NCBI RefSeq assembly: GCF_001028665.1
Contig: NZ_CP011504.1
Coordinates: 1,612,001-1,676,000, forward strand
Reading direction: 5' to 3'
DNA length: 64,000 nucleotides
Origin: Burkholderia pyrrocinia
GTDB lineage: Bacteria > Pseudomonadota > Gammaproteobacteria > Burkholderiales > Burkholderiaceae
The position numbers were made by a program, and so were the translations under genes. The notes under the pieces are model-generated. The model was not told the DNA's origin. It saw nothing but the letters and a program-made list of their open reading frames with translations, and searched no databases. Below are positions 1-8,985 of the stretch, piece by piece; position 1 is the first letter of the stretch, and the number at the start of each line of letters is the position of its first letter.

Positions 1-54
1 TCGTGGCGTGAATGACGTCGTCGTGATCCACCCTTTCCGGACGAAACCGAAGCC

Positions 55-2052
55 ATGTTCGACAAGATTCTGATCGCCAACCGCGGCGAAATCGCGTGCC
101 GCGTCGCCGCGACGTGCAAACGTCTCGGGATCGCGAGCGTCGCCGTCTATTCCGACGCCGATGCGAACGCGAAGCACGTGGCCGCATGCGACGAAGCCGT
201 GCATATCGGCGGCTCGGCGGCCGCGGACAGCTATCTGCGCATCGAGCGCATCATCGAAGCCGCGCGCGCGACCGGCGCGCAGGCGATCCACCCCGGCTAC
301 GGCTTCCTGTCGGAGAACGAGGATTTCGCGCATGCGTGCGAAGCGGCCGGCATTGCGTTCATCGGGCCGCCGGTCGACGCGATCGCGGCGATGGGATCGA
401 AGGCCGCCGCGAAGGCGCTGATGCACGCGGCCGCCGTGCCGCTCGTGCCCGGCTATCACGGTGACGACCAGGACACGGCCTACCTGCATCGCGAAGCCGA
501 CGAGATCGGCTACCCGGTGCTGCTGAAGGCCAGCGCGGGCGGCGGCGGCAAGGGGATGCGCGTCGTCGAGCGCTCCGACGATTTCCCGGCGGCGCTCGCG
601 TCGTGCCAGCGCGAAGCCGCGAGCAGCTTCGGCAACGACCGCGTGCTCATCGAGAAATACCTGACGCGCCCGCGCCACGTCGAGGTGCAGGTGTTCGGCG
701 ACACGCACGGCAATGCCGTGTACCTGTTCGACCGCGACTGCTCGGTGCAGCGCCGTCACCAGAAGGTGCTCGAGGAAGCGCCGGCGCCGGGCCTGCCCGA
801 CGACCTGCGCCGCGCGATGGGCGAGGCGGCCGTCGCGGCCGCGCGCGCGGTCCGTTATGTCGGCGCGGGCACCGTCGAATTCATCATGACGGGCGACGCG
901 TTCTACTTCATGGAAATGAACACGCGCCTGCAGGTCGAGCATCCGGTCACCGAGATGGTCACCGGGCTCGATCTCGTCGAGTGGCAACTGCGCGTCGCGT
1001 CCGGCGAGCCGCTGCCGATGAAGCAGGACGAGCTGCGCGTGCAGGGCCACGCGCTCGAGGCGCGCCTTTATGCGGAGAACCCCGCGCGCGGCTTCCTGCC
1101 GTCCACGGGCACGCTGAAGCACCTGCGGCTGCCGGAAGGCGTCGAGTTCGACATCGGCGCAGCGGTGCGTGTCGACAGCGGCGTGCGCGAAGGCGATGCG
1201 ATCACGCCGTTCTACGATCCGATGATCGCGAAGCTGATCGTCCACGGCGCGGACCGCGCGGAAGCGCTGGGCCTGATGCTGCGCGCGCTGCGCGCATGCG
1301 AGGTGGTCGGCCTGCACACGAACGCAGCGTTCCTGCAGCGGATCGTCGCGTGCGAGCCGTTCGCGACGGCCGATCTCGACACGGGCCTGATCGAGCGCAA
1401 CCACGACGCGCTGTTCGCACCGCAACAGCCGCCGCGCGCGACGCTCGCGCTCGCTTGCGCGGCGCTGCTCGCGCGCGAACGCGGAGCGGCCGCACCGGGT
1501 GCGTCGCCGTGGGGCGCGCTGCCGGACTGGCGACTGAACGGCGGCTATCGCCGCACGCTCGAATGGCGCGCGGTCGATCGCGAAGCGGACGTGACGGTCG
1601 CGTACGAAGACGACGGCGCCGTTGCGCGTATCGCGACCGGCGACGCGGCCGCGCAGCCGTTCGCATGGACGCGCGGCGCAACGCCGCTCGATTTCGACGT
1701 GACGCTCGGCGGCGTGCGCAGCAGCGGCCGCGTGTATGCGGACGGCGACACGTTCCATGTGTTCACGCAGGGCGCGGCCGAGACGTTCGAATGGCGCAAC
1801 CTGCTCGCGCATGCGGGCGATACCGAACAGGGCGGCGGGCGTTTGACCGCGCCGATGCCCGGCAAGGTGATCGCGGTGCTGGTCGAACCCGGCCAGAAGG
1901 TCGAAGCCGGTACGCCGCTGATCGTGATGGAAGCGATGAAGATGGAGCACACGATCGGCGCACCGGGCGCGGGCGTCGTCGCGGAAGTGCTGTACGGTGT
2001 CGGCGACCAGGTCGCGGATGGCGCGCAGTTGCTGATGATGGCGGAAGGCTGA
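55..2052 (+). CDS. mccA: Methylcrotonyl-CoA carboxylase, biotin-carrying alpha subunit
   Basis: A 665-residue biotin-dependent acyl-CoA carboxylase subunit of leucine/isovalerate breakdown. It would carboxylate its own biotin with ATP and bicarbonate, then pass the carboxyl group to 3-methylcrotonyl-CoA on the beta subunit. The N-terminal biotin carboxylase part opens with LIANRGEIACR and has the glycine-rich ATP-grasp loop AGGGGKGMR near residues 160-170 and EMNTRLQVEHPVTE near 285-300. The C-terminus is a biotinyl domain with AMKM, biotinylated Lys at about residue 629. Length and opening resemble LiuD/MccA as I remember them; a generic acetyl/propionyl-CoA carboxylase alpha subunit is the alternative. 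The rest of the leucine cluster should lie upstream of the window. Confidence 0.9.
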   Translation: MFDKILIANRGEIACRVAATCKRLGIASVAVYSDADANAKHVAACDEAVHIGGSAAADSYLRIERIIEAARATGAQAIHPGYGFLSENEDFAHACEAAGIAFIGPPVDAIAAMGSKAAAKALMHAAAVPLVPGYHGDDQDTAYLHREADEIGYPVLLKASAGGGGKGMRVVERSDDFPAALASCQREAASSFGNDRVLIEKYLTRPRHVEVQVFGDTHGNAVYLFDRDCSVQRRHQKVLEEAPAPGLPDDLRRAMGEAAVAAARAVRYVGAGTVEFIMTGDAFYFMEMNTRLQVEHPVTEMVTGLDLVEWQLRVASGEPLPMKQDELRVQGHALEARLYAENPARGFLPSTGTLKHLRLPEGVEFDIGAAVRVDSGVREGDAITPFYDPMIAKLIVHGADRAEALGLMLRALRACEVVGLHTNAAFLQRIVACEPFATADLDTGLIERNHDALFAPQQPPRATLALACAALLARERGAAAPGASPWGALPDWRLNGGYRRTLEWRAVDREADVTVAYEDDGAVARIATGDAAAQPFAWTRGATPLDFDVTLGGVRSSGRVYADGDTFHVFTQGAAETFEWRNLLAHAGDTEQGGGRLTAPMPGKVIAVLVEPGQKVEAGTPLIVMEAMKMEHTIGAPGAGVVAEVLYGVGDQVADGAQLLMMAEG

Positions 2053-2068
2053 TCGGGGCTTTCGCAGT

Positions 2069-2096
2069 GCACGGGCCGGCGGCTGCCGGCCCGTGC
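2069..2096 (+). terminator. Perfect 12-bp hairpin after mccA
   Basis: GCACGGGCCGGC pairs perfectly with GCCGGCCCGTGC around a 4-base loop, 17 bases after the mccA stop. There is no T-run after it, so it is a terminator or mRNA 3' stabiliser rather than a textbook intrinsic terminator. Confidence 0.6.
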
Positions 2097-2374
2097 AAAC
2101 CGCGTCGCGATTCACCGCACGCAAGTGGTTGCGACAGGTGCTGCGTCGATTGCATCGACACGCCGGCGCCGCGCGAATCTTTCTATCGCATTACGTTTCG
2201 CCGGCGAAATCCCTACTTCCGTCGAATGCGTGGCCTGCTGCGCCACACCCTCCTGCCGCACATCCATCTTCGCGCGACACCGTCGTGTAACAAGTCCAAC
2301 ATAGCATCTCGCCGTCGATATGACCGACGCGGGTTCGCGTCCGTGTCACGTCATCACATCCACGGAGATACGTT
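2097..2374. other. Intergenic region before lipoprotein and phospholipase C
   Basis: About 280 bases with no convincing gene. It presumably holds the promoter of the lipoprotein/phospholipase pair. A TTGCGACA octamer at 2129-2136 is the reverse complement of part of a repeated motif seen upstream of the choline importer (34634-34679), which is weak evidence of shared control. No clear -35/-10 pair was found. Confidence 0.3.
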
Positions 2375-2578
2375 ATGCGAACGTCGGCCCTACGGCCTTT
2401 CGCGGTCGTCGGTCTGGTCGCGCTGATCGCACTCCTCAGCGCCTGCGGCGACGACCTGAATGCAGACCCCGCGCCCGTCGCGCAGCAGAAGGCCGCCTGC
2501 GGCGGCGCCGCTGTCGCCACCGCGCAGATGCGCTGCCCGCCGGGTTTCACCGCGCCTGCCTCCTCGCCCGCTTCCTGA
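2375..2578 (+). CDS. Small lipoprotein upstream of phospholipase C
   Basis: A 67-residue protein with a signal peptide and a lipobox, LLSAC at about residues 20-24, so Cys24 would be lipidated and the mature lipoprotein would be only about 44 residues. The mature part is Ala/Pro-rich and holds two further cysteines (AACGG, MRCPP) that could form a disulfide. CGGAGA precedes the ATG at a normal distance. It ends 42 bases before the phospholipase C start on the same strand, so the two are probably co-transcribed. I do not recognise the family; a role in secretion or folding of the phospholipase is only a guess from position. Confidence 0.65.
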   Translation: MRTSALRPFAVVGLVALIALLSACGDDLNADPAPVAQQKAACGGAAVATAQMRCPPGFTAPASSPAS

Positions 2579-2620
2579 TACCGGTCGTTCCAACCAGAAA
2601 TCCAATCAAGAGCAACCAGC

Positions 2621-4735
2621 ATGGCCATCCATTCGCGACGCGATTTTCTGAAGTTCTCCGCCGGTCTCGCCGGCGCGACCGCAGCCACCGCACTGCTTCC
2701 CGAATCGATCCGCAAGGCGCTCGCGATCGAGCCGAATTCCGTGACGGGCACGATCCAGGATGTCCAGCACATCGTCGTGTTCATGCAGGAAAACCGCTCG
2801 TTCGACCACTATCTCGGGCACCTGAGCGGCGTGCGCGGCTACAACGACCGCTTCCCGGTCACGCTGCCGAACGGCAAGCCGGTCTGGTTCCAGCCGCGGC
2901 AGGAGGACAAGACGAGCGTGATCGCGCCGTTCCGCTACGACACGACCGACCCGGGCGTCAACGCGCAGTGCATCGGTGGCCTGCCGCATACGTGGGCGAC
3001 GACGCACGGTGCGATCGACAACGGCCGCGCGGACCAATGGGCGGTGCAGAAGTCCAACATGACGATGGGCTACCACGTCCGCGACGACATCCCGTTCCAT
3101 TACGCGCTCGCGGATGCGTTTACGGTGTGCGACAACTACTTCTGCTCGATCCCGGGCAACACGCACCCGAACCGCATGTACCTGATGACGGGCATGGTCG
3201 ATCCGCTCGGCACGGGCGGCGGCCCGCTGCTCGACAACACCGACTACATCGACAACCAGTTCGACAAGATCAAGTTGCCGCCCTTCAGCTGGAAGACCTA
3301 CCCGGAGCGGCTCGAACAGGCCGGCATCTCGTGGCAGGTCTACCAGCAGGGCACCGGGTTCGACAACTTCACCGGCAACTACGGCACGAACATGCTGGCG
3401 TGCTTCGACAACTTCGTGAATGCACCGGCCGGTTCGTCGCTGCAGACGCGCGGGATGAGCACGCGCCCGATTACGCAACTGAAAGCCGACGTTCAGGCGA
3501 ATGCGCTGCCGCAGGTATCGTGGCTGCTGCCGCCCGCCGCGTATTCGGAACATCCGAAGTTCACGCCGCTGTATGGCGCCTACTACCTGTCGACGATCCT
3601 CGATGCGCTGACGTCCAATCCGGACGTGTGGAGCAAGACCGTCCTGCTCGTCATGTACGACGAGAACGACGGCTTCTTCGATCACGTCGTGCCGCCGTCG
3701 GCCCCGACGCTGCCGGGCTCCGGCATGAGCACCGTGGACGTGTCGCTCGAGCGGCACAACGTCGTGACGTCGACGCAGACGGGCACGTATACCGCCGACA
3801 ACCTGCCGTACGGCCTCGGCCCGCGCGTGCCGATGTTCGTCGTGTCGCCGTGGTCGAAGGGCGGCTTCGTCTGCTCGCAGGTCTTCGATCACACGTCGGT
3901 GCTGCAATTCATCGAGAAGCGCTTCGGCGTGATGGAAACGAACATCTCGCCGTGGCGCCGCGCGATCTGCGGCGACCTGACGTCGGCGCTCGACTTCTCG
4001 AAATCGGATGCGACGTTGCCGACCTTGCCGAGCACGCAGGCGTATGTCGCGCAGGCGGACCTGCAATGCTCGCGCGCATCGTCGCAGACCGCACCGGCCA
4101 GCACCGCGCAGCAGGTCGTGACGGCGCAGGAACCCGGCACGCGGCCGGCGCGCGCGCTGCCGTACGAACTGCACGTCACCGGCCAGCTCGGGGCGCAAGG
4201 CTACGCGCTGACGTTCGCGAATACCGGCACGCAAGGCGCGCACTTCTGGGTCTATACGGGCGACGCCACCGCGATGCCGCGCCGCTACACGGTCGAAGCG
4301 GGCAAGCAGCTGACCGATACATGGGCGCTCGACGCGAACGGCAACTACCTGGTGAGCGTCTGGGGCCCGAACGGCTATTTCCGGCGCTTTGCGGGGTCAG
4401 CGGCCGCGGACGCCGCTGCGAAGCCTGAAATCACCGCGTGTTATGACGCCGCGAACGGCGATGTCTACGTGACGTTCGCCAATGCGGGCAGCAGCGCGCT
4501 GACGGTCACGGCGACCGATGTCGCGTACGGCGGGGCGGCGCGCACGCTGACGATTCCGGCGGGGCAGCGCGTCGAAGCGCACTGGGATCTGTCGTGCAGC
4601 AGCCACTGGTACGACCTGCAGTTCGCGATCGCGGGGAATGTGGGCTGGACGCGCCGCATCGCGGGGCACGTCGAAACCGGCAAGGCCAGCAGCACCGATC
4701 CGGCCGCGGTGGCGCCGACGATTACGGCGATCTGA
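2621..4735 (+). CDS. Phosphocholine-specific phospholipase C, Tat-exported
   Basis: A 704-residue enzyme expected to cleave phosphatidylcholine (and possibly sphingomyelin) outside the cytoplasm, giving diacylglycerol and phosphocholine. The start has a twin-arginine signal, SRRDFLK at residues 5-11, followed by a hydrophobic Ala-rich stretch. The acid-phosphatase-like catalytic domain carries family motifs MQENRSFDHYLG, GNTHPNRMYLM and MYDENDGFFDHV. The last ~200 residues look like the two C-terminal beta domains of PlcH/PlcN-type enzymes. Length is typical (about 690-730). Whether it is haemolytic cannot be told from sequence. The choline released would feed the choline importer at 34.9-39.1 kb. 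Confidence 0.92.
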   Translation: MAIHSRRDFLKFSAGLAGATAATALLPESIRKALAIEPNSVTGTIQDVQHIVVFMQENRSFDHYLGHLSGVRGYNDRFPVTLPNGKPVWFQPRQEDKTSVIAPFRYDTTDPGVNAQCIGGLPHTWATTHGAIDNGRADQWAVQKSNMTMGYHVRDDIPFHYALADAFTVCDNYFCSIPGNTHPNRMYLMTGMVDPLGTGGGPLLDNTDYIDNQFDKIKLPPFSWKTYPERLEQAGISWQVYQQGTGFDNFTGNYGTNMLACFDNFVNAPAGSSLQTRGMSTRPITQLKADVQANALPQVSWLLPPAAYSEHPKFTPLYGAYYLSTILDALTSNPDVWSKTVLLVMYDENDGFFDHVVPPSAPTLPGSGMSTVDVSLERHNVVTSTQTGTYTADNLPYGLGPRVPMFVVSPWSKGGFVCSQVFDHTSVLQFIEKRFGVMETNISPWRRAICGDLTSALDFSKSDATLPTLPSTQAYVAQADLQCSRASSQTAPASTAQQVVTAQEPGTRPARALPYELHVTGQLGAQGYALTFANTGTQGAHFWVYTGDATAMPRRYTVEAGKQLTDTWALDANGNYLVSVWGPNGYFRRFAGSAAADAAAKPEITACYDAANGDVYVTFANAGSSALTVTATDVAYGGAARTLTIPAGQRVEAHWDLSCSSHWYDLQFAIAGNVGWTRRIAGHVETGKASSTDPAAVAPTITAI

Positions 4736-4747
4736 CGGTAACCGGCG

Positions 4748-4780
4748 TGCGCCGCCGGCCGGTTGAATCCGGCCGGCGCA
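4748..4780. terminator. Hairpin between convergent phospholipase and glycosyltransferase genes
   Basis: GCCGGCCGG (4754-4762) pairs with CCGGCCGGC (4769-4777) around TTGAAT, extended by TGC/GCA outside a bulge. It lies 12 bases past the phospholipase stop and could terminate transcription from both sides. No T-run. Confidence 0.55.
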
Positions 4781-4797
4781 CGCACGCACGCGCTCGC

Positions 4798-4821
4798 GAT
4801 GTCGATGTCGATGTCGATGTC
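4798..4821. repeat. GATGTC hexanucleotide repeat, four copies
   Basis: Four perfect tandem copies of GATGTC, then the degenerate GAGGTG, in the short space between convergent genes. It ends 12 bases outside the glycosyltransferase stop, so slippage would not alter either protein. Confidence 0.8.
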
Positions 4822-4833
4822 GAGGTGGTGGCG

Positions 4834-6156
4834 TCAGGGCAGCAGCCCGTCGTCGTGCGCCATCATCAGCGCGCGCATCGCGGTCCACATCCCGTAGTAA
4901 TGAACGATGTAGCTGTCGGCGCGGCGAAACAGCCAGGGCGTGTTGAAGCTGACGAGATCGGCCACGCCTTCGCCGTGCAACTGCCCGTCGCGCTCCATCG
5001 CGCGAATGAAATGCAGCTGGTCGCCATCGCTGGCATAGACGCTCGACCTGTCCTGCAGCGCCGCGATCGTGGCCATCATGTCGCGCAGCATCGCGTCGTT
5101 GCGTTCGGTGCGGCGGAACGCCATCACGCCCGAGTTGAACGCCCACTGGCCGATATCCTGCGCGAGCAGCCAGTCGCGCCCTTCGAGCAGCGGCTCCAGC
5201 GCTTTCTGCTGGTCCGCGATCAGCACGTCGGCGTCGAGCCACACGACCCATTCATGGTGCTGCAGGTACGCGTGCAGCAGCCAGGGCTTGAACCAGTTGC
5301 CGGTCGCGTTCAGTCCGATCTCGGCGGGAATGTCGCGATGCACGTAGAACGTATAGCCGTGCGCGTCGCAGTAGCGCCGGAAATTCCGTTCGGCGATGCG
5401 CGCATAGCTGCCGATGTTCGGCGTGTAGAGCGTCATCAACGCAATCGGGCGGCCGGGATTGTAGGCGCTGCGCTCGGCGGATTCGTCCGGTGCATCGGCT
5501 GCGTCGTGATCGAACGAGAACATCGGCCGGCCGGCGGCACGGCATCGATTGACGTACGCGACGAGCGTGTCGCGGAACCGGGGCGTCGCGCCTTTCCGTT
5601 CGGGATCGTGCGGCGTGTCGTCGATGCTGATCGCGAACGTCGATTCGCGGCTCCACATCGGATCGAGGTTGGGGCTGGCCGGCATGACCGGATACAGCCC
5701 GTCGATCGGCGTCACGTAGCGATGCGTGTCGAGATCCGCGAACAGCGCGGCCTCCGACGTCAGCCGCGGCTCGCTGCCGAGCTTGCACCGCTGCACGAGC
5801 CGCATCACGATCGCGCGCACGGCCGCCGTGTTGCGCCAGATCTGCACGTCGACTTGCGGCAGCGGGGGCGCGAACGCGTCGACGAACAGCATGTCGCGCC
5901 CGGTCATCAGGCGATCCAGCGCGACGGGTTCGATGATCGCCGCGTCTTCGCTGAGCAGCAGCACGAGTTCGTCGGGCTGCGCGCCGCGCAGCACATGGAG
6001 CAGCGATTCGTAGCGATGCAGCGGCCGCAACGGCAGCGCCTGCGGCATCGCGGAGGCGTCGGCGAATTCGTGACGATACCCGTGCGTGTGCGCGTACTGC
6101 CGGTGATTCTCGAGGCTCGCGGGCGCGACCTGACTGAAATGGCTGAGGACGATCAT
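4834..6156 (-). CDS. Two-part protein with DxD glycosyltransferase domain (GT34-like)
   Basis: About 440 residues starting MIVLSHFSQVAP. The ATG (6154-6156) overlaps the methyltransferase stop as ATGA, so the genes are translationally coupled; a longer reading upstream is the wrong frame for the neighbour. The C-terminal half (from about residue 225) has features of GMA12/MNN10-type nucleotide-sugar transferases: LMTLYTPNIGSYA, then WLDADVLI with the metal-binding DAD at 308-310, then FNSGVMAFRR. The N-terminal half (YAHTHGYRHEF, LVLLLSEDAAII) looks like a second, more degenerate copy of the same fold. Substrate unknown. It sits at the edge of the DUF2827/adhesin locus, which suggests a surface glycan role. 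Confidence 0.7.
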   Translation of the reverse strand: MIVLSHFSQVAPASLENHRQYAHTHGYRHEFADASAMPQALPLRPLHRYESLLHVLRGAQPDELVLLLSEDAAIIEPVALDRLMTGRDMLFVDAFAPPLPQVDVQIWRNTAAVRAIVMRLVQRCKLGSEPRLTSEAALFADLDTHRYVTPIDGLYPVMPASPNLDPMWSRESTFAISIDDTPHDPERKGATPRFRDTLVAYVNRCRAAGRPMFSFDHDAADAPDESAERSAYNPGRPIALMTLYTPNIGSYARIAERNFRRYCDAHGYTFYVHRDIPAEIGLNATGNWFKPWLLHAYLQHHEWVVWLDADVLIADQQKALEPLLEGRDWLLAQDIGQWAFNSGVMAFRRTERNDAMLRDMMATIAALQDRSSVYASDGDQLHFIRAMERDGQLHGEGVADLVSFNTPWLFRRADSYIVHYYGMWTAMRALMMAHDDGLLP

Positions 6157-6848
6157 CGTGCGCTCCGACGCCCGGGAAGCGGCCTGCGCCGCAAGCGTGC
6201 GCGCACGCTCTCCATGCTCCAGAGCCCGAGGCAACGATCCGACATCGGCACCGTGCCGATGTCGGGCCCGTAGATGATGCATTCGTTGCTGCCTTCGACG
6301 AGCAACGTCAGCGGCGGATCGAGATCGAAGGGCGGCATTTCGAGGTTGATCGGCGTCCACTGGCCGGTCGCGATTTCCGCATTGCGCGGATAGCTGCGAT
6401 AGATGAAGGTCGTGGTCAGCAGGTAGCGCGCGTTTGTGGCGGCGAAGCGCTCGAACGCGCGGAACACGTCGGCATGGGAAAAGTGGAACAGGCAGTCGCG
6501 GCACAGGATCAGGTCGGCGTCCGGCAACGGATCCTGCAACAGGTCGAGATGCACGAAACGGCGGTTCGGCGCAGTCCACGTCGCCTGGTTCGCCGTGACG
6601 AGGTTCTGCACGATATCCGCACCGATGTAGTCGATGCCGTCGAGGTCGACATGGCGCATCCAGTTGAAATCGCCGCACGGCGCATCGAGCATCGAACGCA
6701 CGCCGAACCGGCGCAGCAACCCGGGCAGTTCGCGAATGATCTGCGCGGTGTTTTTCAGCTCGGACCCCCACCCGGATACGCTTTCCTCGGAGTGCCACCC
6801 CTGTTCGTCGTGGATTTTCTGGAAGACTTGCGCGGTATCGTGTTCCAT
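6153..6848 (-). CDS. SAM-dependent methyltransferase
   Basis: A 231-residue class I methyltransferase. SAM-binding motif I reads MLDAPCGDFNW at about residues 53-63, followed by the acidic GADIV after strand 2. The start MEHDTAQVFQ was chosen because the reading upstream of it is rich in Arg and unlike the family. The stop overlaps the start of the glycosyltransferase by four bases (ATGA), so the two are one translational unit. It probably methylates a sugar or small acceptor made by the neighbouring transferase; that is inference from position. Confidence 0.75.
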   Translation of the reverse strand: MEHDTAQVFQKIHDEQGWHSEESVSGWGSELKNTAQIIRELPGLLRRFGVRSMLDAPCGDFNWMRHVDLDGIDYIGADIVQNLVTANQATWTAPNRRFVHLDLLQDPLPDADLILCRDCLFHFSHADVFRAFERFAATNARYLLTTTFIYRSYPRNAEIATGQWTPINLEMPPFDLDPPLTLLVEGSNECIIYGPDIGTVPMSDRCLGLWSMESVRARLRRRPLPGRRSAR

Positions 6849-7132
6849 TCTGTCAGCCTGTTTTATCGTGTTGCGGCGAGGTCGTTCGTGGTCCGTTTGA
6901 ATGTCAAAAACAAGTCGCAACCTGGCAGCGCGGCAGGTGGCCCGAGTATCGCATAACGGCCTCGCGTATTTGCGCGTCCAGCCCGCGCCTGCCGTGGGCT
7001 GACGATCCATGACAGTGTGCCCGCCGGCGATTCGCTAGAATGCCCGGTTGCCGCCGTCGCTTGACGCGGGCGGCGCTTCGCGCGCTACACTGCGTTCATT
7101 CCATTCCCATCCAACCTTCCATCCCGCCGACG
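6849..7132. promoter_or_regulatory. Divergent promoter region, methyltransferase versus DUF2827 gene 1
   Basis: 284 bases between divergently transcribed genes, so it must hold promoters for both. TAGAAT at 7036-7041 is a possible -10 for the plus strand but no good -35 is correctly spaced. Nothing else stood out. Confidence 0.35.
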
Positions 7133-8275
7133 ATGACGTCTCCTGTCCTGAACGGTTTGCGCATCGGTATCACGATCGGATTGCGTGCCCCCGACGAAAG
7201 CCTGTGGATCAACGGCATCAAGCAGAACGCGCTGTTTCTCGCGAAGCTGCTGATGGCGTCGCCGCACGGCTACCGCGTGACGCTGGTCAACACGACCGAC
7301 GTGCCGCTCACCGATGCGCTGCCGTGGGATCGCGCCGTGTACGACACGCGCGCGTTCGCCGACATGAAGGATTCGCTCGACGTGGTGATCGAGCTCGGCG
7401 GGCAGGTCGACGGCGAGCAGACGGCCTACCTGAAAGCGCGCGGTGCGAAGCTCGTCAGCTACTGCTGCGGCGTCGAGTACATCAACGCGATGGAGTCGAT
7501 GCTGTTCGGCCGCCGGCTGTGGGATTCGCTCTTCATCAACCGCGGCTACGACGAGGTGTGGGCGATCCCGCAGATCGCGCCGTCGTCGCTGCCGTTCCTG
7601 CAGTCGCTGCGCCGCTGCCCGGGGCGCGTCGTGCCGTTCGTGTGGGATCCGATGTTCCTGAGCGCACGCGCGCAATCGCTGCCGGAGCACGGCGAATACC
7701 GGCCGCGCAGCGAGCCCGGCAAGCGGCTGACGGTGATGGAGCCGAACCACAACGTCGTGAAGTTCTGCGTGTACCCGATGCTGATCATCGACGAGGCGTA
7801 TCGCCGCGACCCCGATGCGATCTGCTTCACGCACGTGACGAACGCCGATCGTCTCGCGCACGACAGCCCCGAGTTCGTGATGCTGATGAACTACCTGGAC
7901 ATCGTGCGCGCGGGCAAGGCGAGCTTCGTCGGGCGCTTCGATACGCCGCTGTTCCTGGCCGACCTGACCGATATCGTCGTGTCGCATCAATGGTCGAACC
8001 CGCTCAACTACTTCTATTTCGACGTGTGCTGGCAGGGCTATCCGCTCGTGCACAACGCGAGCCTCGCGCCCGATCTCGGTTACTACTATCCGGACAACGA
8101 CGTGCAGCAGGGCGCCGATGCGCTGCTGCGCGCGCTGCATACGCACGACGACGACTGGGAAGCGTATACGCGGCGCCAGCGCGACATCCTCAGCCGCTAT
8201 ACGTCGGCGAATCCCGCACTCGTCGCCGAATACGACGCGCTGCTCGCGAACCTGATCGGCGCGACGACCGCATAA
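7133..8275 (+). CDS. DUF2827 family protein (copy 1), GT-B-like
   Basis: 380 residues, start MTSPVLNGLR (about 30 in-frame residues upstream are unlike the family). One of four paralogues here with common blocks: SLWINGIKQN near the N-terminus, MEPNHNVVKF in the middle, and VVSHQWSNPLNYFYFDVCW followed by GYPLVHN near the end. This copy is the most divergent: Asn replaces the Glu that follows the conserved Trp in the other three (WSN instead of WEN). The family is one I recall as uncharacterised and concentrated in Burkholderia. The final block resembles the nucleotide-sugar site of GT-B glycosyltransferases, so glycosyl transfer is a reasonable but unproven guess. No signal peptide; probably cytoplasmic. 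Confidence 0.8.
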   Translation: MTSPVLNGLRIGITIGLRAPDESLWINGIKQNALFLAKLLMASPHGYRVTLVNTTDVPLTDALPWDRAVYDTRAFADMKDSLDVVIELGGQVDGEQTAYLKARGAKLVSYCCGVEYINAMESMLFGRRLWDSLFINRGYDEVWAIPQIAPSSLPFLQSLRRCPGRVVPFVWDPMFLSARAQSLPEHGEYRPRSEPGKRLTVMEPNHNVVKFCVYPMLIIDEAYRRDPDAICFTHVTNADRLAHDSPEFVMLMNYLDIVRAGKASFVGRFDTPLFLADLTDIVVSHQWSNPLNYFYFDVCWQGYPLVHNASLAPDLGYYYPDNDVQQGADALLRALHTHDDDWEAYTRRQRDILSRYTSANPALVAEYDALLANLIGATTA

Positions 8276-8370
8276 GGTCAGTTTTTTCGCGGCGCATACC
8301 CGTTGCGCCGCGGACCGCCATCGGGGTTGTCCCGCCCTAATGTCTGACGAAATGGTGCCGTAAAAAAGAA

Positions 8371-8400
8371 ACCGTCGAACCCGTTAGGGTCGACGGTTTT
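8371..8400 (+). terminator. Intrinsic terminator after DUF2827 gene 1
   Basis: ACCGTCGA plus CCC pairs with GGGTCGACGGT around GTTA with one bulged A, followed by TTTT and preceded by an A-rich tract, so it could act on both strands. A second hairpin, CGCGGCGCA/TGCGCCGCG at 8288-8312, lies between it and the stop. Confidence 0.75.
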
Positions 8401-8985
8401 CGAAGGCACGAAATTGACGGCTCCGAGGGAAGTCCGTCGAAAACAAGTTTATAGGTTAACGAGTCAGAAGGATTGTTAAATTTGTTTCAATCGATAATCA
8501 TCATATAATTAAACTTGATATTATTGATTAAAGGCGGTTTGATTCTGTTTTGAAATTTAGCAATATCGTTTGAAACGTGTAAATTGAATGCTGCGATGAT
8601 CGAATGATGCGTAGCGGCAGGTTTTTAGCGGGTGGCGGTCCGTGCAGCGGGCCACGGCGGCGGGCTTGGCATCGAATGCGGGCGGCCTTTTGCGGGCCGG
8701 TATTTATCTGATCAATTGAAAAAGTCGCGATTTTTGGGATTGGCATGTCGCGGGAAAACGATTCGGATAAAGCTGTTCAGGCGAAAAAGAGAGGCGATTT
8801 CTGGATTGGGGTTCCGTAATTCGCGTTGTGTAACCTGTCGCACTGTCGGTGTTGCGCGGATATGGTGTATTCCTGATAAATGACTATCGTTGAAAATATC
8901 GAATTTGACGGCGCGCCGAAACGAAAAGTACGCTCCCGGAAAAATCGACATAACAGGATGGGCCGGGTAGGCGGCGGAGTGCGTC
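8401..8985. other. AT-rich intergenic region upstream of EAL gene
   Basis: Nearly 600 bases with no supported gene. From about 8440 to 8590 the sequence is strikingly AT-rich (runs such as ATAATCATCATATAATTAAAC) in a genome of about 67% GC, and AT-rich patches recur to about 8900. Short readings exist on both strands but none has a ribosome site plus a protein-like composition. It probably holds the promoter of the EAL gene and is a candidate for binding by an H-NS/MvaT-type protein. Confidence 0.6.

Noticed and set aside
4798..4821. GATGTC repeat as a contingency locus
   Set aside because: It is between convergent genes and outside both reading frames; four copies are too few to matter.
8632..8883. 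An 83-residue reading in the AT-rich region
   Set aside because: No ribosome site, composition like non-coding sequence, and no continuation of any known family.
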